The notes under the pieces were generated by a model. That model did no database searches and was not told the DNA's origin. It worked only from the letters and a program-made list of their open reading frames with translations. Positions 34,976 through 46,242 of a stretch of DNA of 64,000 nucleotides are shown here, in pieces; within the stretch, counting starts at the first letter, position 1; each line of letters starts with the position of its first letter. The stretch comes from Basidiobolus meristosporus CBS 931.73 (lineage: Eukaryota; Basidiobolomycota; Basidiobolomycetes; Basidiobolales; Basidiobolaceae): the NCBI GenBank assembly GCA_002104905.1, contig MCFE01000076.1, positions 1 to 64,000 on the forward strand, in the 5' to 3' direction. Both the position numbers and the translations under genes were made by a program.

Positions 34976-36196
34976 TTATCCTGCCTTGCCGCTGTGGATC
35001 TTGGTATGGCGTCGCAGGTTGCTTACTACTGAGAAATGGCGACCGCAGCCTTCGTAGGGGCATTGGAATGGCTTTTCCCCGGTATGCGAGTACATATGGG
35101 TATTGAGCGAGCTAGGACGACTAAATCCCTTCTGGCAGATGGCGCAATGATACCTTTTTGCAGAGAGAGATGTTATTCTGGAGCTAAAGGTAGTCATCAT
35201 CGATGTCGGTGGACGGTTGGTGGACCTGTTACGCTGGCCAGCAGCCATTGATTTAGGCCATCCTGATTGCATCGACTCGGTGTGACTGGTGTATTGCGGC
35301 TCTTCCGTCTTTATCTTCGTATCATCAAGCATTCTCTTCTTGGACCCCGCCAAGTGATGAAACTCTGGTTCGATAGACATGCTGTAGCCGAAAACGGTAG
35401 ACATCTTTTCAAAGCTGGCGTGGTCATTGGAAGAGTGGGTTTCCAGGTTGTCATGGTAATAAGGATGGTTGGGTACACTTTCAAAATGCGATGTTTGCTG
35501 GCTTGATACTAGTGAGGAGGGGTATACTGGACTCGGCTGCTGAATAATGCTCGCGTGGTGGCTGTCACAAGTCTCCTTCACACTGGAGACTTGGAAGGCC
35601 GTGTCCTCGAGACAAATGAACGATCCTGGGGAGCTGGGAGACTGGATGATGGGAGAGCCTATGAACTCAGGGTCAGCGAAATACGGCTGAGGCGAGTTTT
35701 CGGATGAGGAGTTCTCTCCTGGGTAATTGCCAAACGGCGAGCAGGTGTCCCTGTAAAGACCTGGAACACTCTCGATGGAGTATTTGCGGTGTGAGAGATG
35801 TTGGGCAATCCGAGAGGTGCTGTCAACATCGTGTGAGCAATTTCCAAATGGAGTGGTTTCTTGGGTAGGCAGTGTGTCAATCTGAAGCAGCTCTGGCTCC
35901 TCAACCTTAACCTGAGCATCCATGCCGGCAGAACTCAGTCCGATGGAGGTCCCGTAGGGCGAGCTAAAAGAACATAGATTTGCCGCTGGCTCCTTGGGTA
36001 CGAGAGCGTCTGCTCCGTGCGTAATGCCAAGTCCAGCATGGCTGTAACAGTTTTTTACTTTCCACTCGTTTGGGTTGAAAATTGTCGACGTTAATGCTGC
36101 AGCTTGCTCAAAAGTGTCGTCACCGCTAGGCCCTTCCCCGCTGGTGTGTTTGGAAGAGGAACAAAAATAGAAAGGGTAAATTGACGAATAAGTCAT
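34976..36196 (-). CDS. C2H2 zinc-finger transcription factor
   Basis: 406 residues from ATG 36196; ten further codons upstream lack an ATG. Residues 1-345 are low-complexity, rich in Ser, Pro, His and Glu, with two KxEE sumoylation-like sites (VKVEEPEL, IKTEEPQ). The DNA-binding domain is at the extreme C-terminus: finger 1 Cys351, Cys354, His367, His371 (YHCAICQKGFSRPSSL) and finger 2 Cys379, Cys384, His397, His401 (FQCPYEGCGRHFSVVS), joined by the canonical TGEKPF linker and followed by only five residues. The finger pair RPSSLxxHMYSHTGEKPF and GRHFSVVSNLRRH is typical of a large regulator group in basidiomycetes and zygomycete-type fungi. Targets unknown. No intron is needed. Confidence 0.88.
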   Translation of the reverse strand: MTYSSIYPFYFCSSSKHTSGEGPSGDDTFEQAAALTSTIFNPNEWKVKNCYSHAGLGITHGADALVPKEPAANLCSFSSPYGTSIGLSSAGMDAQVKVEEPELLQIDTLPTQETTPFGNCSHDVDSTSRIAQHLSHRKYSIESVPGLYRDTCSPFGNYPGENSSSENSPQPYFADPEFIGSPIIQSPSSPGSFICLEDTAFQVSSVKETCDSHHASIIQQPSPVYPSSLVSSQQTSHFESVPNHPYYHDNLETHSSNDHASFEKMSTVFGYSMSIEPEFHHLAGSKKRMLDDTKIKTEEPQYTSHTESMQSGWPKSMAAGQRNRSTNRPPTSMMTTFSSRITSLSAKRYHCAICQKGFSRPSSLNTHMYSHTGEKPFQCPYEGCGRHFSVVSNLRRHTKIHSGKAG

Positions 36197-39100
36197 ATTC
36201 GAAGAGGACCAAAACTTAATGAACACAAGAAAGCCTCAATCTATCAGCAGATTTGAGATACTGGACTCCAGAATATTGATGAGAGCAGCTAAATCGGAAG
36301 GAGGGAGCTCGCGGCATTTAAATCGTTTCGGGCTGCGGGCGTGCTGACCAATGGTTGCTCCAGGAATACCTAGGTGCATTGCCATCCAAAGATAAACGAG
36401 GCGTCCGAATATGGAATGAGCCTGTCCCTCGGTGGTGATCCTACTAACACTGGAGAGGTGATTTGGTGCCAGCACAATACTTAATAATATAATGAATACA
36501 GAGCATAATAGTTTATACAGAACCTGTCGTTGATCTTGCTTTTTGGGCTCATCATGAGCATTTGGGATCACAGAGTACGGCTGGTGGATAACCCATCCAT
36601 CTCCACTGGTGACATAATGCTATTGATGGGAGTGAGTCTATAGATAGCGTACCAAAAATGCATTTACGAATCTCATAACACCACTTACCGTTCAAACCCG
36701 AAATGGACTGGAATCCTGAGTGTAACGTAACGCTTCAACTGAAGAAAACGTGAGATCCTCGGATTTAATGCGTGATTTCACCAGGTGTATCTTGAAATAC
36801 CCTCGCTGTCTCTCAATTGCCAAAAGGAGCAGGAATTCTACTCCAAAAAGATAAATTAGATTATAGCATCGAGTAGTCATCCCACACCTATACCTGACAA
36901 CGATGATACAGATTGATGAGGGGAATTCTGACTTTTCGGATCAGTCCTGCAGTTGTTGGTACGTCAAGTTTTACTGACCATTTGACAAGAGAATGTCAAA
37001 ATATTGGCCCCAAGACGACCATTGGGCAGGCTGGCACCAATCCCGAACTGCATCAATAATGTTTGAATGGGATTTGGGTTTCGTGTTTGCAGTTGGAGCA
37101 CATTGCATGCGCTGCTGATGGAGAGTCAAGGCTGATCAGATGACGAGCCGCCAGGCTATTCTCTTGACCAAAACTGCTGAGCGCACCCCTCCATCCCAGA
37201 CATCGAGCAGACTCATCACGCCGCCACATGCAGCGATGCTCACCATCAGCATCCGTCTGGAGGAAGTGGAGGCTAGGGTCATTAAGACCTAATCGTGTAT
37301 GTGGGTTAGGCTTAATCAAGCCCCAGTGCGTCGCAGTTTCGGATTCTATAGCCTCTTCCACCAGGCACCTGCTCTGATTGCGAATCGCGGAAGCGCCTAT
37401 TGGAGCCAGAGCAATGGAATCGCCCTGTACCAAGTGCTACGCTGTTTCGCTCTGAGCACCCTGTATAACCTCAGTGCTCTTAACCTCTTAACCTTAACCC
37501 CAATACTCTTTAGCTCGAGCATCCTCCTGATCCATGATCGCACATCATCAGCCATCCGGAATTGCTTCCAGCGCCCACATGTTTGATTCCTCGCTGCCAA
37601 CAATGCCCAAGGCCAGGTGGCGCTTAGGGCATAGAGCATTGTGCCAACCCGATTCCTCAAAATCCGCACTTTGGGTATTTGATCCACATATTACTTAAAA
37701 GGGCCAGGAGTCGATGCGCCGCAGCTGGCATCGCAACGAACTATGGCTCGCATTTCAATCGACCCACCTGAAACCAATGGGGCATTCACCATCACCTGCA
37801 GTCAAGGTGACAGTGCTCCAATGTAACCCGGCCGACGGCCTCCAGGGGGAGCCTATGTGAAAATCTGGCCAGAGTGGCAAGGGAGAATCGACGGAAACAT
37901 GCCACAGCCAAGCAAGCAAAGGCGACACCGAATTTGTATTAGATTGTGCGACCCTGGTGGGTCCGCTTCCAGTTAGCATGTGATCCTGGATGGAGAATCC
38001 AGAATACTGGTAGTTTATTTCCCTGCCTTGCGGAAAGATCCATGGCAATCGTCGCGGAAATTCACTGAATGTTGGCCAAACGCTGGCTCCAATTCGATTG
38101 GGTCGCTGGTAAATGAAATTTAATTATCGCCATTCAGCCATCAATGCCAACTGATTGAATTAAGGATTTGTTCCAACACCAACCAACCCTGGCAACCCAT
38201 TCTCAGGGCCCGAACAACGGTGGTCTGGAATTAGCGTAGGCGTGTGCGATGTGCCAACTGAGCAATCTCATGAAAATAATCAAGAGCTGATTTACAATAT
38301 TCCCCATAGATTTTCCCTTTTATGACATAGTGCTGCAACCCAGAAAGTATCCCTGAGCTTGATGGGCCCAGAGGTTCAACGAGGCTGAGATAGTAAGGTC
38401 TTCCAGCCTCTCGATCGTCACATTGTGTGACAAGCAAGCCAAACAGTGCATTCTAGAGGGGAGGGTGAAGCCCTGATCACCATGTTGCCATCGGATGGCA
38501 ATCACCGCATCCAAGGAGGAGGCCTCTTCAGCAGGGGTACCGCACCGCCGTGCTGGAGAGCACATCGACTGAACTTTTATGGATTCCATATTTAACTGAG
38601 TTCCAAGTTAAGAATCTTTGGGGAAGCATGGATCTAACACCATTCACCAGCATGATGACCACTGCCACGCAAGCCGATTTTCCTTGCAAGGCCAGCCAAT
38701 CTGAGGTGTCCGTGGAAGAGAGTTGTTAGATTATCTCGGATGGTTCATTCTCCCATGGCTTCGGGATGTGCAGTGTACTCAGGAAGGCCGCCTCTTCTGG
38801 TGTAGCACACGCTGTTCGTCAAAGATCCTAGAGGCATCTGCCGCCACACATTCATCATCGCTTCAATCCCATTCTAACCCCTGAGGCAGCTTCCAAGACT
38901 TGAACCAACAATTGATACATTTATTCTGGATTTGACATACTGATGATCCACATGACATATCCGAGGTCTGTATTAGAAATGGATCATCTTTGTTGATCGT
39001 GAGGGTGCTGCCCATCACCCGTGTTGCATGAACGTACAAGCACTTCAACACAAATACTATAATTAGCCGCGCACATTGTCTGAGACTGAGGATATGTGGG

Positions 39101-42100
39101 ATTGACAAATCGGTTGATTTCCTCAAACGTATCCACGGGTGATGTAACGTTTCTCCTTAATATCCACCATGTAGTACCACTTCAAACCTTTGGGCTATCC
39201 TATTCCAATTGTTTTGCACATCCGCTAACCCCACTACCGACGTTCCATTTGGCTATGATTAGCTCTCTACCAAGAATCCCCTCCAAAAGAGACTGTGCTA
39301 GGTATCATTGTGCCAGATTGTCGCTTGCGAAACAATCCCCGGATCCATACAACCCAAAGATCACGAAGCGACACATCCTAAACCCTTCATGATGCCTACT
39401 CGGGGGTTTCATTCGTCCATAGATCATGCAATACCATTGATGAGCAGTTGGGATTTAATAAGTGCTAATAGATTGATCTCTTGGCCAATGGAAATCCCTT
39501 TGGATTTATTAACTCGAACGCGGTGATTATTAACCATCCCACTGAGTACCAAAGCCATCTTGGTCACAATCTAAGCCCCAGCATACTCTCTTCCAGGCGG
39601 TGATCCCGACCGAAGGCCGCCGAGGGTGTTCTACGAGGCATCGGGATGGGGTGCCCACGTCAACCGGCGATAATCGATTCTCTGGACTGGAGCTCTGGAG
39701 GCGACGTACGCATGGTCATCAGCGCCACTGGAACATAGTAAGCAACAAGGCTGGCAAGTCCATGGTCGGATGATGAATGCTTTGTGCTGTATTTTCCGGC
39801 AGGGGTCCTGAAGGGACTAGTAACGCTCAGATTCATTTATTCGTCACCTTCTGATGACGATATCCCTTCGTTCCCATCACAGACATCTCAGCCCGTTTCT
39901 CACCTGTTTGGTTGTTCAACGTAAATTCATCCGATACTCAATCACTCGCCCTCACTTGTCGCGCTTCATGACAAACCTACGGGATTCGGGACTGGAGCCG
40001 ACTACTGTTCATTCGAAGGCTCATCATACGCCGGTTATCATGGCTTTTGCCCAATCACTCGTAGGTTGAGCCCACCGTAACTGGTATGGGAGATGCAAAC
40101 TGGATATTTGAATCAAATCCACCGTTTCCAACATCATCAGGGATTCCGGACCACTCTGCTCGTTCCTGGGCAAATGGGTGTTAATAAGCTACATGAAATA
40201 GCGTTATCCCATGTTACCTTTGTCTCTGGCGAATTACGGGAAGCCTAAACTTGGGGGAAATCTTGTTTATTTTTAACCCGTTGCCTAGTTCAACTTTGTG
40301 AATGTAAACAATACATCATAGCGTGCACGATTGGCCATCCACTGTAGGACATTCATTAGACCAGATATAAGTTTATTGCAGCAAGAGTTTAGCCATCGTA
40401 ATCGGAATAACTAGCAGCATGGAGAAGCCAAGTGCAACTACACATGAAACGATCATAGTCCTTTGTCCATGGTTCCAGCATGTAGATGGTTCTCGAATGA
40501 AATTGGTACAATCACCGCTGATGCGATGGGACAGCTCGATTTGTGCGTTCTCCCAACCCACGCCTACTTTTTCTGGATGCTGTGACTCCTTTTGGTCGCA
40601 CGAAGTTGATTATTGTCCCAATCTCACAAGCCATGATGATCAAGCGGTTATGGGGTGGTGGGAATTCTTTTCGCATGCCTAAGGAAGCTCGAGTGACTTC
40701 TATGTACACGTATCCCATGATTCAATGTGGATCTTTATTAAGTCTTCGGAGCAGGCCACCTCCAAAGTTAATTACCCATAGTCGCTGTGGAATGGCACCA
40801 GGTAGAGGGCTCTGGGGTAACCGCGATCCCGGCGTGCCTTTCATTTTGGCAGGAAGGTGCTGGACGTCGCGGAGGGGCTGCACGCGATGGCAGATGCGCT
40901 GCTTTCGGCGTAGCCAACTAAGCCTTCAGCATCCACTATGCAGACGAAGGCTAGCTTGCAGCGACACACATGTAATAGTAGGATCCACTAGCCCACTCCG
41001 GCTCAGTGTATCCCTTTTCATATATTAGGTAGGTGATGGCATTTCAAACCGTTGGAAATCGACGAGCCAACCCACCTCGATCTCTCCATCATCGATTCAT
41101 GTGCGAAACAGTATGGCGCCCCGTTTAGAATAAGGATGGTCGCAAATATTAAGAGGTTAATAAGTGCGGCAGAGGAGCCATTGGTGCTGATTGAGTCAAT
41201 CTCTACATCAAAACCACCGGGTACATGTGCTTATTAAACCGCCCATGGGCGACTCTGATTGGCTCACCCTTATTTCCAACTCAGGCATCCACGAAGTTTG
41301 TATGACTGTTCTTCCGTTATCTGGCTAATATATTGAAATGAAGGGCTTTGGTGGAAGACCCCGTCACTCAACATCCGTGTATCAGCAGAGAAACCATTTG
41401 AAGGCGGCCGTGATGGATAAGCGGGGTCGAGCAACCATACTCGTGTAGCCTCTCTTACTCACCGACCATTAGGGTGGCTGGGGAGTGCAGCAACAGCTCC
41501 AGTGCTGATTATCGGTTGACAGGAATGTTGGGGCGCTAGGGACTTGAATGGGCCGCTGGGATGGACACGACATTTGGCCAACGGTGAATGACTAATTGGT
41601 CCATCGCCAACCACACATCCCAATGTTCCATATTAGTCTAATCTCAATCCTGGGTCCTACCGGATAGTCTCCATTTCATCAACCGATTCAGGCCCTCAGA
41701 CTCGCACTCAGAGAGGTTGAATCTACGATTGACGTAGCGATTTCGGCTATGTAGGGAGAGTTGGCTGCCTCATTGGATGTTGATACGCGTGATATTGTAC
41801 AATGCGAGGAAAGGTCTCTTGTTTCCCGAAAATCATGGATTGATCAGAAATATGAAACAGTACTTGGGAATCGGGTAGGCAGATAGGTTCTTGTTGAGAG
41901 CCCTTGAGTTGCCACCATATGGTTCCATTGAGCCCCAGCTATGTTGTGATCGTCAGTATCTCTTATATCTGGCCATCAGGTTTAGCTGTGCTCGCACTCA
42001 CACTCACACTCACACTCACACTCACCCCCACCCCCACCCTCACACTCGCGCCTACGCTTACGCTTGTAGCCCATTCTCCACACCAATGTGGCTGCCAACC

Positions 42101-43340
42101 ATTGCATATACTCTAGATGGATCCTGAAGGGATTGCGATGGAGAGCCTTTCTGGTGCGCTCACTCCCCCAATTTACTTATGCGCTACCATTAATAATCAC
42201 GGGCGTTGATACCGCGTGATACACAAAAGCGGTGTAGCTCTCAGCGATTGGATTTCATCGAATGGCGGCCTTGGATACTGTGTCTAGACTGGACACTTCT
42301 CGGGTAGCTAACAGTCCCTGCCTACAGTCTCAGTAATGCAAAGCGGCGTCAGCTCGGGATGGGGAATTCTATGCACGCAATATCTACGCTTAGCGGTGAG
42401 GGTGGTTTCGCCTGAATTCGCTTGGGCCAAGTTGTTGGCGTAACTGATAGCCATGGCGCTTGGGAGGTTTATCCCTTGCTTTGGTCGGGGTTCAAGGGCA
42501 GGGTGTGGGTGTGGGTGTCCCACGGGAGTCTATTACACACGGCAATGATCTTGACATGTTACGAATTACTTCTACCATGGTGGCTCAACCACTGACCACT
42601 TGGCACATCAATGGATACCGAGAAACTTTACTGCATTTGGCAGCCTTACTTATTCAAACGGTGTCCGGTTGCGAAAATGGGTGTTGCGCCGAGGGCTCTT
42701 GGCATCGTAATTCGCTGTACCCTCCATCGACGAAATTTTCACACACCCCAAACGATGCATACCACCCGTTTTGTAAACATTGTGGTAGCTTGATGTCCAC
42801 CCACTTTCCTTATTCCCCAAATCCAAGCAGTGCGGCGATCACAGCATGTACATGGCCCGTTTTCGAGGGCCGGACGAATGGCAAGCCTCGATGGGTGTGA
42901 TTCCTTGTGAAGGGTTATCATCCTACATGGGCATGGGAATTACTGGGATGGATACCTCGCCCAGCTCTCCATCGGATGAATTGCAGTTTTCCTAACCCGC
43001 GTATCTCGGTTCTATACTCCTAGGCTAGTTGGTTAGCCAAACCTATTTTGCACCATACTTTGCTGATGGTTTATCACTGTGGAGGCAGGCCCAACTAGGG
43101 CATGCTCCGTGTCACTCAGAATCCCCCCCAATTTTCACACTGCGTACAGCCAGCTGTGATGAACCATCCGCCATTCGATCAAGGCCATCTGGTAGCAGCT
43201 ACGGTGCAAATGGATGGTTTGGTACCTGGTTATCCTATCTTCATTTATCTGTGACAACTGCCTTGGCAGTTTGGCATTCGAGTTGGTGCAGTGTGGGTCC
43301 TGTCTTACTCATAGTCTTCTTGGCTTTATCATAGGGTACG
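36197..43340. other. Seven-kilobase stretch without a recognisable gene
   Basis: Base composition is like the gene island rather than the AT-rich retroelements, but ORFs are short, overlapping and on both strands. I could not link any into a family. 36197-36600 should include the zinc-finger promoter. A hexamer tract lies at 41994-42058. No tRNA or rRNA motif was seen. Confidence 0.5.
41994..42058. repeat. Simple repeat, (CACTCA)n passing into CCCCCA and CGCTTA variants
   Basis: About six perfect CACTCA units, then CCCCCA-type units and imperfect units such as CTACGCTTACGC. This is a decayed hexanucleotide microsatellite. Confidence 0.85.
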
Positions 43341-44174
43341 CACACAATTGCCTGGAGAGCTACTTTCATTGACAACTATCTTGTGCATAGCTATTTTTAA
43401 CTCTTTGATAGATGTCTTCCTGAAAGATGTTTAATATGATCTCATAATATTATAACATTTTTTCAAGTACACTTTACCAATTTTGTGTCTTATTCATGTA
43501 GCCCACTTTCTGGCCAAACTATTCATCTCATTAGTTGCAAGTTTGAGCTCCTCCACTGCTCAAAGATAAGATGTTGGAGCAGGTATCACAACTACTGGCC
43601 ATAGTGCCTCCTTGGGAAATATTATGGGCATACTTACAAGTCCATTTCAAATGTAGCACTCCAGCATATATTGTGATGGACTTGCTCAGCATTTAGCAAA
43701 ATCTCATATTTTAGTAGAGCTCATAGACTCTGGGGACCTCCCAGCATAAGAAACTTCTTGTTACCTAACAAAGTCAGATGATAATCAACATATAAGGTAT
43801 AGATTGAAGAAGCTTGCCAGATATGGGCTGTTTTGATGTTTTTGTACTCTTGCTACCAAGTGTGATACCTGAGATATAGTCAAAGGAGAGAGAGCTCAGA
43901 TGGATTTGCTTCTTCAATAGAGCCACAAAGAAATATATCCCATTATATAAACCATTCCACTATTAATTATTAGGGTAGCCATCATCACTACTAAGTTGCA
44001 TAGTAAAGCTTAACTAGCCCTACAGCATCACAATATTTGAAACACACCTCTGGCTATATACATGGAATTGAAATCACTTCATTGGTCACAGTACTTACAA
44101 TTTGCATTGTCCTTAAGATACAGAATACTGTGTGCAACAAAACAACTGGTTGATGTAACAAAGCCAGATTCAAA

Positions 44175-44335
44175 AAAGCCACTTTTGTATTGTTGTGATG
44201 AAATACTTTGACTAAGTTTTTTGTGAAATCTGGGGTGCAATTATTTTTTGACAGTCTTTGCATGGTGTCCTGATGGGATCAGTACCTCTTAGCCATGGGA
44301 CTTAGAATCTGTGGCAGCCTTTTGATGGGATCATC
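44175..44335 (+). repeat. Direct repeat, copy 1 (about 160 bp)
   Basis: Begins AAAAGCCACTTTTGTATTGTTGT and contains ATTATTTTTTGACAGTCTTTGC. A second, diverged copy lies 333 bp downstream. Confidence 0.75.
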
Positions 44336-44507
44336 ACAATAATTTCTCATAGGGATAAATCAATATGTATGCATGAAAAGTAAGAGAAACAGCTGAGTCA
44401 AGAAGTAAGGAGTGTGAAAAAGAGGCAATAGCCAATCAATGCACACAAATGTAGGAGGTGATAGAGGGTCTGTAGTCCAAAAGCAAGAAAACTGGCAGAA
44501 AACCAAT

Positions 44508-44668
44508 CAAAAGCCACTTTTGTATTGTTGTAATGGAAAATTTTGACTGTCTTTTGTAATGTATGGGGCACAATTATTTTTTGACAGTCTTTGCATGGTG
44601 TCCTGATGGGATTCATACCTCTTAGTCACAGGACTTAGAATCTGTGATGGCCTTTTGATGGGATCACA
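44508..44668 (+). repeat. Direct repeat, copy 2 (about 160 bp)
   Basis: Same order of blocks as copy 1 (AAAAGCCACTTTTG, ATTATTTTTTGACAGTC, TGCATGGTGTCCTGATGGGAT, ACTTAGAATCTGTG) with scattered substitutions and small gaps. Confidence 0.75.
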
Positions 44669-44844
44669 CATTAATTTTTCATAGGAGTACTCAAATGAAA
44701 ATGATAAGATTGATGGGTTTCTTGAAAATACAAGTCTTGGATTGTTACTCAAACATATGAAACAAGGCAATTATCAGTAAATCCTGAAATTTCTTACATC
44801 ACTCAAGGTTCTTGCCAATATTCCTGCAAATCAGAACACAAATT

Positions 44845-45171
44845 TTAAAAAGAAGCCTTTGAGGTTTATACTGCATGACAGCATACTTTTCAAACAATGC
44901 AAATATGGTGTTCCTTGACAGTATATACATAAGAAGCATGATCAAGAGAAGACCATTCAAGAAATGTATGAATCTGAATCAGGAGGTCATAAGAGAATCA
45001 CATAAACATATGCAAGAATTGCCTTATGGTATTTTTGGCCAACACTATACACCAGCACAAAAGAATATGTGAAGTCAAGCATTCTATGTCAAAGACAAGA
45101 CAGCCAAAAGAGACATGACCCACTCACAGTATGCATTTTTCTTATGCTTCGCAAATTGCAAACATAGATAT
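44845..45171 (+). pseudogene. Gypsy-1 integrase, zinc-binding domain
   Basis: Broken translation FILHDSILFKQCKYGVP, then GGHKRIT, TYARIALWYFWPTLY, YVKSSILCQRQ. This follows the Gypsy integrase H2C2 module (L/IxxxH, HxGRDxTYxxIxxRYYWPxLY, YVxSCxxCQ), with an expected Cys replaced and several stops. Confidence 0.7.
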
Positions 45172-45907
45172 TAGACTTGTTCCGTTGGATAGTGCCACAT
45201 TGAGCCATGAGTGCCAAATAGTGCCATAGTGTGCCTGAGAGTCATAGCAGACCTAAACTTGGCCACAGAGTGTGGCATATAGTTCTTCATATTCATGCAA
45301 AGCAGCCCCTGTGTTTCACCTATAGTGCAGGAGAAAATCAATTTTTTAACCTTTTTTTTGGGATCAAATTTGTGCATGACATAAAAGAGCAAAGACAGAC
45401 TGAAGATATGCATCTGGTACACAATACCCATGGCACTCTAAATCTAGCCCCACAGGCTTGTAGCATGTCACAAAAATGCATGGCACTATCTTGGTCCACT
45501 GGTACTATCTGGCACTATAAGTGCTTTGTATAGGTTCTACTTTAGGGCTAATATTTAAATATAGTGCCAGATAGTACCAGTGGACCAAGATAGTGCCATG
45601 CATTTTTGTGACATGCTACAAGCCTGTGGGGCTAGATTTAGAGTGCCATGGGTATTGTGTACCAGATGCATATCTTCAGTCTGTCTTTGCTCTTTTATGT
45701 CATGCACAAATTTGATCCCAAAAAAAAGGTTAAAAAATTGATTTTCTCCTGCACTATAGGTGAAACACAGGGGCTGCTTTGCATGAATATGAAGAACTAT
45801 ATGCCACACTCTGTGGCCAAGTTTAGGTCTGCTATGACTCTCAGGCACACTATGGCACTATTTGGCACTCATGGCTCAATGTGGCACTATCCAATGGAAC
45901 AAGTCTA
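45172..45907. repeat. Foldback element: 348-bp inverted repeat with 40-bp spacer
   Basis: Arms 45172-45519 and 45560-45907 are reverse complements with one mismatch that I can find (CCGTTGG against CCATTGG near the outer ends). The spacer is 45520-45559. The outer ends read TAGACTTGTTCC and GGAACAAGTCTA. The motif ATAGTGCC or its complement recurs near both the outer and inner ends of each arm. There is no transposase; the ORFs in each arm are mirror images and not a gene. It sits inside the Gypsy-1 integrase, between the zinc-binding and catalytic domains. It could be a non-autonomous foldback DNA transposon or a recent inverted duplication. Confidence 0.93.
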
Positions 45908-46199
45908 TTATATATTTACCAAGGGCAGCTTCAGGGTATCAGTTTATAATGGACTGTTGTGATAACTTTGTTGGCTGGATAGAGGCTAGAATGCTGAAAC
46001 AAGCCAATGCCAAAGCAGTAGCAAGATTTTTTAACAAAGGTGTCTTACACAGATATAGTTTAGATGGTTCCCTTGTTGAAGACAATGAAGAAAGCGGATC
46101 ATATGAAACACATGTACTGGCAGTAAAGTATAGAACCAAGCATATCTATACAAAAATGTATTACCCACAAGGAAATTCACTGGCTGAACATGGACATTG
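45908..46199 (+). pseudogene. Gypsy-1 integrase, catalytic core fragment
   Basis: Translation YLPRAASGYQFIMDCCDNF, then GWIEARMLKQANAKAVARFF, then MYYPQGNSLAEHGH. It follows the Gypsy core order (DxxxGWxEARxLKxANxKxVARF, then YHPQxNGxVERGH), with catalytic residues changed. It stops exactly where Copia copy 3 begins. Confidence 0.75.
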
Positions 46200-46242
46200 T
46201 GTTGTAAAAATTTATAATTCCACCTAAATTTTCATCTAAGTT

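Larger units (their letters stand above)
43341..44844. other. AT-rich retroelement-derived sequence with a duplicated segment
   Basis: Composition changes abruptly from the gene desert to AT-rich sequence at about 43340. No coding domain is recognisable before the Gypsy-1 integrase. It may be the decayed upstream part of Gypsy-1. Confidence 0.4.

Noticed and set aside
41994-42058. Interstitial telomere repeat
   Set aside because: Units are CACTCA and variants, not TTAGGG/CCCTAA-type telomere units.
41891-42127. ORFs across the hexamer tract (70-78 codons rich in Thr-His or Leu-Thr)
   Set aside because: Low-complexity translation of a simple repeat, open in several frames at once.
45171-45962. 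Mirror-image ORFs in both arms of the palindrome (86-104 codons)
   Set aside because: The same peptide occurs twice only because the arms are inverted copies; no start context, domain or codon bias.
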